Source: Blautia sp. OF03-15BH
Lineage (GTDB): Bacteria; Bacillota; Clostridia; Lachnospirales; Lachnospiraceae
Reading direction: 5' to 3'
DNA: 64,000 nt
Assembly: GCF_003463065.1 (NCBI RefSeq)
Contig: NZ_QSCM01000011.1
Span: 1 to 64,000, forward strand
A program made the position numbers and the translations under genes. The stretch's first letter is position 1. Every line of letters starts with the position of its first letter. The notes under the pieces are model-generated. The model was not told the DNA's origin and ran no database searches. It worked only from the letters and a program-made list of their open reading frames with translations. Positions 59,022 through 64,000 of this stretch are shown here, piece after piece.

Positions 59022-61112
59022 TTGATTTTAGTTATCGCAGAAAAGCCCAGTGTGGCACAGACAATCGCTGCCGTACTTGGGGCAAAGGAAAAGAAAGACG
59101 GATTTCTCACAGGAAGCGGCTATATCGTTTCTTGGTGCGTGGGACATTTGGTAGGGCTTTCCGAAGCTGCCGCCTACGGGGAGCAGTATAAAAAGTGGAG
59201 CTATGACAGCTTACCGATTTTGCCGCAGGAATGGAAGTACACCGTTGCTTCTGACAAGGAAAAGCAATTCAAGACCTTAAAGGAACTTATGCACCGGGCA
59301 GACGTTTCCGAAGTCGTCAATGCCTGCGACGCGGGGCGCGAGGGAGAACTCATTTTCCGTTTTGTCTACGAAGTTGCCGGGTGCAGGAAGCCCACGCGCC
59401 GCTTGTGGATTTCCTCAATGGAAGAAGCTGCTATCAAAGAGGGCTTTTCTCATCTGAAGAACGGCGAAGCATACGACGCGCTCTTTGCTTCCGCATTATG
59501 CAGGGCAAAGGCTGACTGGCTAATCGGTATCAACGCCACCCGTCTTTTTTCTGTCCTTTACAACCATACCTTGAATGTGGGACGCGTACAGACCCCGACC
59601 TTAAAAATGCTTGTTGACCGGGACGCGGCGATTACCACGTTCAAGAAAGAAAAATACTATCATGTGCGCCTGTCCTTATCCGGCGCGGAAGCTGCAAGCG
59701 AAAAACTGTCTGACCGTTCCGAAGCTGACAGGCTGAAAGCTGCTTGTGAAGCGTCAAAAGCAGTCTGTACTTCCCTTGTGAAAGAGAAAAAGACCGCAGC
59801 CCCGCCGAAGCTCTTTGACCTTACTTCTTTGCAGAGGGAAGCAAACCGCCTGTTCGGATATACCGCAAAGCAGACCCTTGACCTTGCACAAGCCCTGTAT
59901 GAAAAGCGTTTGCTTACTTATCCGAGAACCGACAGCGCATTTCTGACCGACGACATGGGCGACACAGCGGCGGGCATTATCAAGCTGCTTTGTGGGAAAT
60001 TTTCTTTTATGGCGGGCATGGACTTTGCGCCGGAGCTTGCAAAAGTGCTGAACAGTAAAAAGGTATCAGACCACCATGCCATTATCCCGACTATGGAGCT
60101 TGCAAAGACCGACCTTGCCGCGCTGCCGGAAAGCGAAAGGAATATCCTTACCCTTGCCGGGGCGCGTCTGCTCATGGCGACCGCCGCAGTACATACCTTT
60201 GAAGCGGTTACGGCTACATTTGAATGTGCCGGACAGTCCTTTACCGCAAAGGGAAAAACAGTGCTGTACGACGGGTGGAAAGAGATTGACCGCCGTTACC
60301 GGGCAGCCTTAAAGAACAAGCCCGAAACGGACGACGCAGACAGCGACACAGAAAAGACCCTGCCGCCATTTACCGAGGGACAGACCTTTGAAAATCCGGC
60401 GGCAACGGTAACGGAACATGACACAACACCGCCAAAACCTCACAACGAAGCGTCGCTGCTCTCTGCTATGGAGCACGCCGGAAGCGAGGACACCGACCCG
60501 GACGCAGAACGCAAAGGGCTTGGAACTCCCGCCACCCGCGCCGCCGTCATTGAAAAACTGGTAAAGGGCGGTTTTGTGGAGCGAAAAGGCAAGCAGCTAC
60601 TTCCCACAAAGGACGGTATCAACCTTGTGTGCGTCCTGCCGGACACCTTGACAAGCCCGCAGCTTACCGCAGAATGGGAAAACAATCTGACACAGATTGC
60701 AAAAGGCAAGGCAGACCCCGCCGCATTTATGGAGGGTATTGAGAATATGGCGCGGGAACTGGTAAAGACGTACCCGTTTCTTTCTGATGATAAAGCGCAG
60801 ATGTTCAAGCCGGAACGGGAAGCGTTGGGAAGCTGCCCCCGCTGCGGTTCTCCTGTCTATGAGGGCAAGAAGAATTACTATTGCAGCAATAAGGAATGTA
60901 TCTTTACCATGTGGAAAAATGACCGTTTCTTTGAAGAACGAAAAGTAACCTTTACCCCGAAGATTGCCGCCGCGCTCTTACAATCCGGCAAGGTAAATGT
61001 GAAAAAGCTCTATTCCCCAAAGACGGGCAAGACCTACGACGGAACTATCGTATTGGCTGATACGGGCGGGAAATATGTCAACTACCGGGTGGAGCTTCCG
61101 AAGAAAAAATAA
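59022..61112 (+). CDS. topB: Topoisomerase III of the conjugative element
   Basis: 696 residues. TTG start at 59022 after AAAGGAGG gives MILVIAEKPSVAQTIAAVLG, the TOPRIM start; Asp-rich NACDAGREGELIF follows. Catalytic Tyr300 in LLTYPRTDSAFL. The C-terminal zinc motif CPRCGSPVYEGKKNYYCSNKEC is split as CPRCGSP ... CSNKEC. It relaxes or decatenates ssDNA-containing molecules and is a regular member of Tn1549-like elements, probably helping conjugative replication. It is distinct from the host TopA. Confidence 0.93.
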   Translation: MILVIAEKPSVAQTIAAVLGAKEKKDGFLTGSGYIVSWCVGHLVGLSEAAAYGEQYKKWSYDSLPILPQEWKYTVASDKEKQFKTLKELMHRADVSEVVNACDAGREGELIFRFVYEVAGCRKPTRRLWISSMEEAAIKEGFSHLKNGEAYDALFASALCRAKADWLIGINATRLFSVLYNHTLNVGRVQTPTLKMLVDRDAAITTFKKEKYYHVRLSLSGAEAASEKLSDRSEADRLKAACEASKAVCTSLVKEKKTAAPPKLFDLTSLQREANRLFGYTAKQTLDLAQALYEKRLLTYPRTDSAFLTDDMGDTAAGIIKLLCGKFSFMAGMDFAPELAKVLNSKKVSDHHAIIPTMELAKTDLAALPESERNILTLAGARLLMATAAVHTFEAVTATFECAGQSFTAKGKTVLYDGWKEIDRRYRAALKNKPETDDADSDTEKTLPPFTEGQTFENPAATVTEHDTTPPKPHNEASLLSAMEHAGSEDTDPDAERKGLGTPATRAAVIEKLVKGGFVERKGKQLLPTKDGINLVCVLPDTLTSPQLTAEWENNLTQIAKGKADPAAFMEGIENMARELVKTYPFLSDDKAQMFKPEREALGSCPRCGSPVYEGKKNYYCSNKECIFTMWKNDRFFEERKVTFTPKIAAALLQSGKVNVKKLYSPKTGKTYDGTIVLADTGGKYVNYRVELPKKK

Positions 61113-61328
61113 CTGAATAGCAAGCATAGGAAAAGAGTACCCTTTTCCGTAAAATTCCTGCTTTCTCTACCGAGAACGGCGGGGATTTTTGCTTGTTGGG
61201 AAGTTTCCCAAACCCTCTGAAATCTTGAAAAATATCTAAACTCTTTGGCAAAAACGCGGGCGCGGGGTACTGAATGATGAAACTGGAAAGCGCAGCGTCC
61301 GCGCTGCCTTTGGGAAAGGAGGTTACAC

Positions 61329-64000
61329 ATGGCAAATTTACGGGACACCGTAAAAGACTATCAAGAAGAATTAAGGGACGGTATCGCTTGGGTGGCGTTT
61401 TGGAAAACGGGACGTTCTTGGAACGCGGAATATTTCCACCTTGAAATGGGCGATATTCTCTACCCGGAGGACAGAAGCCGCATGGAAGAAATCAAACAGG
61501 CTGACCCTGCCGCCGTTGTGGTAAACGGCTATTATTCCGGCTATCTTGGCGAGGACAGGAACCTTGACGAACTGACCGCCGGGGTGCGCCGCCACTACGA
61601 AAACGGATATAGCAATATCGGGGAATTTATCGAAGCCCACGACGACAGGCTGCCGCCGGAGCTTATCGAGGAAGCAAGAGCCGCCGCCCACGCTGCGGGG
61701 CTGCCTTTTTCTGAAAAAGCCTACCGGGGCGGCGAAGAACCCGACCCCTATCTATTTGACGGGAGCATGAGCATGGAGGACTACGAGCTTATGCACCGCA
61801 TGATTGAGAAAGAAAGGAGTGAGCGCATGGAAGAAACGATTTTAAGCGGGTATCTTTCTAATCTTGGAAAGTACACCGAGGGCAGACCTGCGGGCGAATG
61901 GGTATCATTCCCCACGACTGCTGAACATTTGAAAGAAGTCTTTGACCGTATCGGGATAGACGGCAAAAACTACGGGGAGCTGCACATCACAGAATATCAG
62001 TCCTCTATTCCGGGACTGGCAGGGAAATTGACCGAGCTTGAAAGCCTTGACGAACTGAACTATTTGGGCGAGCTTTTGAAAATGCAGTTTGACGACGACC
62101 GGGAAAAATTTGCTGCGGCTATCACATACGGCGACCATACAAGGGACTTGCAGGACATTATAAACCTTGCACAAAATCTTGACTGTTACTGGATTTATCC
62201 GTCCGTAAAAACCGAGGAAGATTACGGGCATTATCTGATTGAAGAACTGGACGAGTTGGAGCTGCCGGAAGAAGCAAAAAACTATTTTCTCTATGAGGAA
62301 TACGGGCGGGACGCTGCTATCAATGACGGGGGCAGATTTACCGAGCAGGGATATATCTACAACAACCGCAACACCTTTACACAGTGGTATGACGGACGGG
62401 ACGTGCCGGAGGAATATCGGGTAACACCGCAGCCGCCAGTACAGGAAAAGGAACAGGCAGACCTTGACGCTGCCGCAGCCATACCGACCACTGCCACAGA
62501 GCAGCCCCCGGTTCTCCCGATTATCCTATCTTCCGAAAAGCCCGCCAACAAAATGAAAGAGATTACCGACCGACTGGAACAGGGCATTTTGGGGATTTAT
62601 GAAAGCGACCGTTACGCCGACTATCTGCGTACTATGTCTAAATTCCATGATTACAGCCTAAACAATACAATCCTTATCGCCATGCAGGGCGGCAACCTTG
62701 TAAAAGGCTATAAACAATGGGAAAAGGAATTTGACCGCCATGTAAAGCCGGGGGAAAAAGCTATCAAGATAATTGCGCCCGCGCCCTTTACCGTTAAGAA
62801 ACAGGTGGAAAAAATCGACCCGGACACGCAAAAGCCTGTTTTCGATAAGAACGGGAAAGCCGTTACCGAGGAAAAGGAAATCCAAATCCCCGCCTTTCGT
62901 GTGGTATCTGTTTTTGACGTGTCGCAGACCGAGGGTAAGGAGTTGCCCGACCTTGGGATAAAGGAGCTTACGGGCGACGTGGAACAGTATCAGGATTTTT
63001 TCGCTGCCCTTGAAAAAACTTCCCCCTTTGCTATGGGATTTGAAGCACTAAGCGGCAGTATAAAAGGACGCTGCAATTATGAGGAAAAGTGTATTCTCAT
63101 CAACGAGGGCATGGACGAATTGCAGAATATCAAGACCGCTATCCATGAAATTGCCCATGCGACACTCCATGACATAGACAAAGACGCGCCGGAACGTCCC
63201 GACCGCCGCACCCGCGAGGTACAGGCAGAAAGCGTCGCCTATGCCGTTTGCCAACACTACGGGCTTGATACGTCGGACTATTCCTTTGGATATATCGCCG
63301 GGTGGAGCAGCGGAAAAGAACTTGCAGAACTGAAAGGCTCTCTTGAAACAATCCGCAGCACCGCCGCAAGTCTGATTGATACCATAGACGGACATTTTGC
63401 AGAAATCCAAAAGGCACAGGATAAGGAACAGACCACCGAACAGGCACAGACCCCACAGGAAGCTACCATACAGCCCGAAGCAGAAGCAGCCGCGCCGGAG
63501 CTTCCCGAAGAAACAGCCCCGGTACAGGAAAAAGAAGCACAGACCGAGCCGGAAGCTGATACAGGCGCAAGCAGCGAAGCACCACAGCCGGAACAAGCTG
63601 CACCCGCCGCACCTTATTACACAATCAACGAAGCTGCCGCCAAACGTGCAAAGGACGCAAACAGTTTTTCCGATTATAAGCAAGGCAGCGCGACGGCTGA
63701 ATACAGGCACTATGTAGATGAAGCCGTACAGCTTGCAGAAAGGCAGAAACAGCGGGTAGACCCGATGTACCATGAGAAAATCGACAGCCTGCTTGACACC
63801 TACGCCCGGAAACTGGCGGCGAACATGAACAAAGGCTATGAGATTGACGCGCGTGTTCCCTCTATCCTCATTGCGGGCGGCTCTAACTTCCCCACAAGGA
63901 AGAAAGAAAAGCAGAACGCAGCCCGCGACAGCAATTACCGGGAATGGCAGGACATACAAGGACTTCTTGATAAAATCCGCAGTACCGGCATGGGCGGTAT
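61329..64000 (+). CDS. Giant ArdA/ArdC-like antirestriction protein, cut by the window edge
   Basis: An open frame from ATG 61329 (AAAGGAGG upstream) runs about 890 codons to the right edge without a stop. Order: ~1-165 region starting WVAFWKTGRSWNAEYF; ~165-365 ArdA-like (SGYLSNLGKYTEG, PTTAEHLKEVFDRIG, QDIINLAQNLDCYWIYP); Pro/Gln-rich linker; ~400-690 ArdC-like with YLRTMSKFHDYSLNNTILI and KQWEKEFDRHVKPGE (ssDNA-binding part) and the zincin motif HEIAHATLHD (~605); second linker rich in E/A/P/Q; ~760-890 a conserved ICE region starting YYTINEAAAKRAKDAN. ArdA mimics DNA to block type I restriction and ArdC protects incoming ssDNA, so this one protein may guard the element on entry. Confidence 0.82.
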   Translation, partial: MANLRDTVKDYQEELRDGIAWVAFWKTGRSWNAEYFHLEMGDILYPEDRSRMEEIKQADPAAVVVNGYYSGYLGEDRNLDELTAGVRRHYENGYSNIGEFIEAHDDRLPPELIEEARAAAHAAGLPFSEKAYRGGEEPDPYLFDGSMSMEDYELMHRMIEKERSERMEETILSGYLSNLGKYTEGRPAGEWVSFPTTAEHLKEVFDRIGIDGKNYGELHITEYQSSIPGLAGKLTELESLDELNYLGELLKMQFDDDREKFAAAITYGDHTRDLQDIINLAQNLDCYWIYPSVKTEEDYGHYLIEELDELELPEEAKNYFLYEEYGRDAAINDGGRFTEQGYIYNNRNTFTQWYDGRDVPEEYRVTPQPPVQEKEQADLDAAAAIPTTATEQPPVLPIILSSEKPANKMKEITDRLEQGILGIYESDRYADYLRTMSKFHDYSLNNTILIAMQGGNLVKGYKQWEKEFDRHVKPGEKAIKIIAPAPFTVKKQVEKIDPDTQKPVFDKNGKAVTEEKEIQIPAFRVVSVFDVSQTEGKELPDLGIKELTGDVEQYQDFFAALEKTSPFAMGFEALSGSIKGRCNYEEKCILINEGMDELQNIKTAIHEIAHATLHDIDKDAPERPDRRTREVQAESVAYAVCQHYGLDTSDYSFGYIAGWSSGKELAELKGSLETIRSTAASLIDTIDGHFAEIQKAQDKEQTTEQAQTPQEATIQPEAEAAAPELPEETAPVQEKEAQTEPEADTGASSEAPQPEQAAPAAPYYTINEAAAKRAKDANSFSDYKQGSATAEYRHYVDEAVQLAERQKQRVDPMYHEKIDSLLDTYARKLAANMNKGYEIDARVPSILIAGGSNFPTRKKEKQNAARDSNYREWQDIQGLLDKIRSTGMGG

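Larger units (their letters stand above)
47690..64000. mobile_element. Integrative conjugative element of the Tn1549/CTn type, left part
   Basis: From about 47.7 kb to the right edge the genes follow the order of clostridial Tn1549-like elements: RepA-like, DUF5348, PcfB, VirD4, Maff2, VirB6 (CD1112 type), PrgI, VirB4 (CD1110 type), CHAP hydrolase (CD1108 type), DUF4315, DUF4366 (CD1107 type), topoisomerase III, antirestriction. Base composition shifts abruptly from A+T-rich to G+C-richer. The left end is near 47690-47730, where TTTACTACT occurs twice (TTTTACTACTCATTTACTAC). Relaxase, integrase and any cargo lie beyond the window, so completeness cannot be judged. Confidence 0.85.

Overview
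The window looks like a chromosome segment of a spore-forming gut Firmicute of the Lachnospiraceae (Blautia/Ruminococcus/Dorea-like). I infer this from gene content, not from a search: a spore-coat ferritin-like protein, YesM/YesN-type signalling, TnpV-type mobile remnants, larBCE, DUF2798, and a Tn1549/CTn-type conjugative element with the gene order known from Clostridioides difficile CTn elements. A 3' group II intron remnant sits at the left edge.

Layout. 0.2-5.5 kb: secreted carboxylesterase followed by an AraC-type response regulator and its YesM-like kinase. 5.7-7.5 kb: SH3b-NlpC/P60 cell-wall hydrolase behind a long structured leader. 7.7-10.8 kb: larB-larC-larE, making the nickel-pincer cofactor, with no larA in view. 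10.9-12.0 kb: CapA-like protein (minus strand). 12.2-17.5 kb: sulfur block (mnmA, cysK, LysR regulator, Rrf2 regulator with an IscR-type cysteine triad, O-acetylhomoserine sulfhydrylase) with an Rrf2-like operator on the mnmA promoter. 18.3-19.2 kb: graveyard of mobile-element fragments. 19.3-24.1 kb: MFS transporter, then a GntR/FadR-type regulator, an Ldh2-type malate/lactate dehydrogenase and malic enzyme; GntR-type operators lie in the dehydrogenase promoter. 24.3-26.6 kb: MATE efflux pump behind an attenuator-like leader, and a DUF2798 membrane protein. 26.7 kb: tRNA-Gly(GCC), minus strand. 26.9-34.1 kb: B12-type radical SAM protein, DEDDh exonuclease, 35-aa membrane microprotein, VanW-family surface protein, then an overlapping AIRS-like/Lrp/aminotransferase/trmL operon. 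34.1-38.7 kb (minus): mutS2 with an OmpR-type two-component system. 38.9-42.9 kb: HtrA-like protein that appears to have lost its catalytic triad, YhaM-type nuclease, and rlmD with a long 3' extension built from palindromic repeats plus an extra domain, then tnpV.

43.3-47.7 kb is an A+T-rich island of defence-like genes: HNH nuclease protein, GIY-YIG nuclease fragment, HEPN-like protein, an unrecognised 219-aa protein overlapping a nuclease-NTPase (STAND-like) gene. The last gene seems cut short by the left end of an integrative conjugative element that fills 47.7-64 kb and runs off the right edge (RepA-like, DUF5348, PcfB, VirD4, Maff2, VirB6, PrgI, VirB4, CHAP hydrolase, DUF4315, DUF4366, topoisomerase III, ArdA/ArdC-like fusion). 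Base composition rises sharply at that junction.

The best candidates for something undescribed are the 43.3-47.7 kb island (above all the 219-aa/nuclease-NTPase pair), the repeat-built extension of RlmD, the MITE-like and hairpin repeat families shared between intergenic regions, and the two uncharacterised structured leaders upstream of the NlpC/P60 and MATE genes. All family names come from motif recognition by eye; no database search was run.
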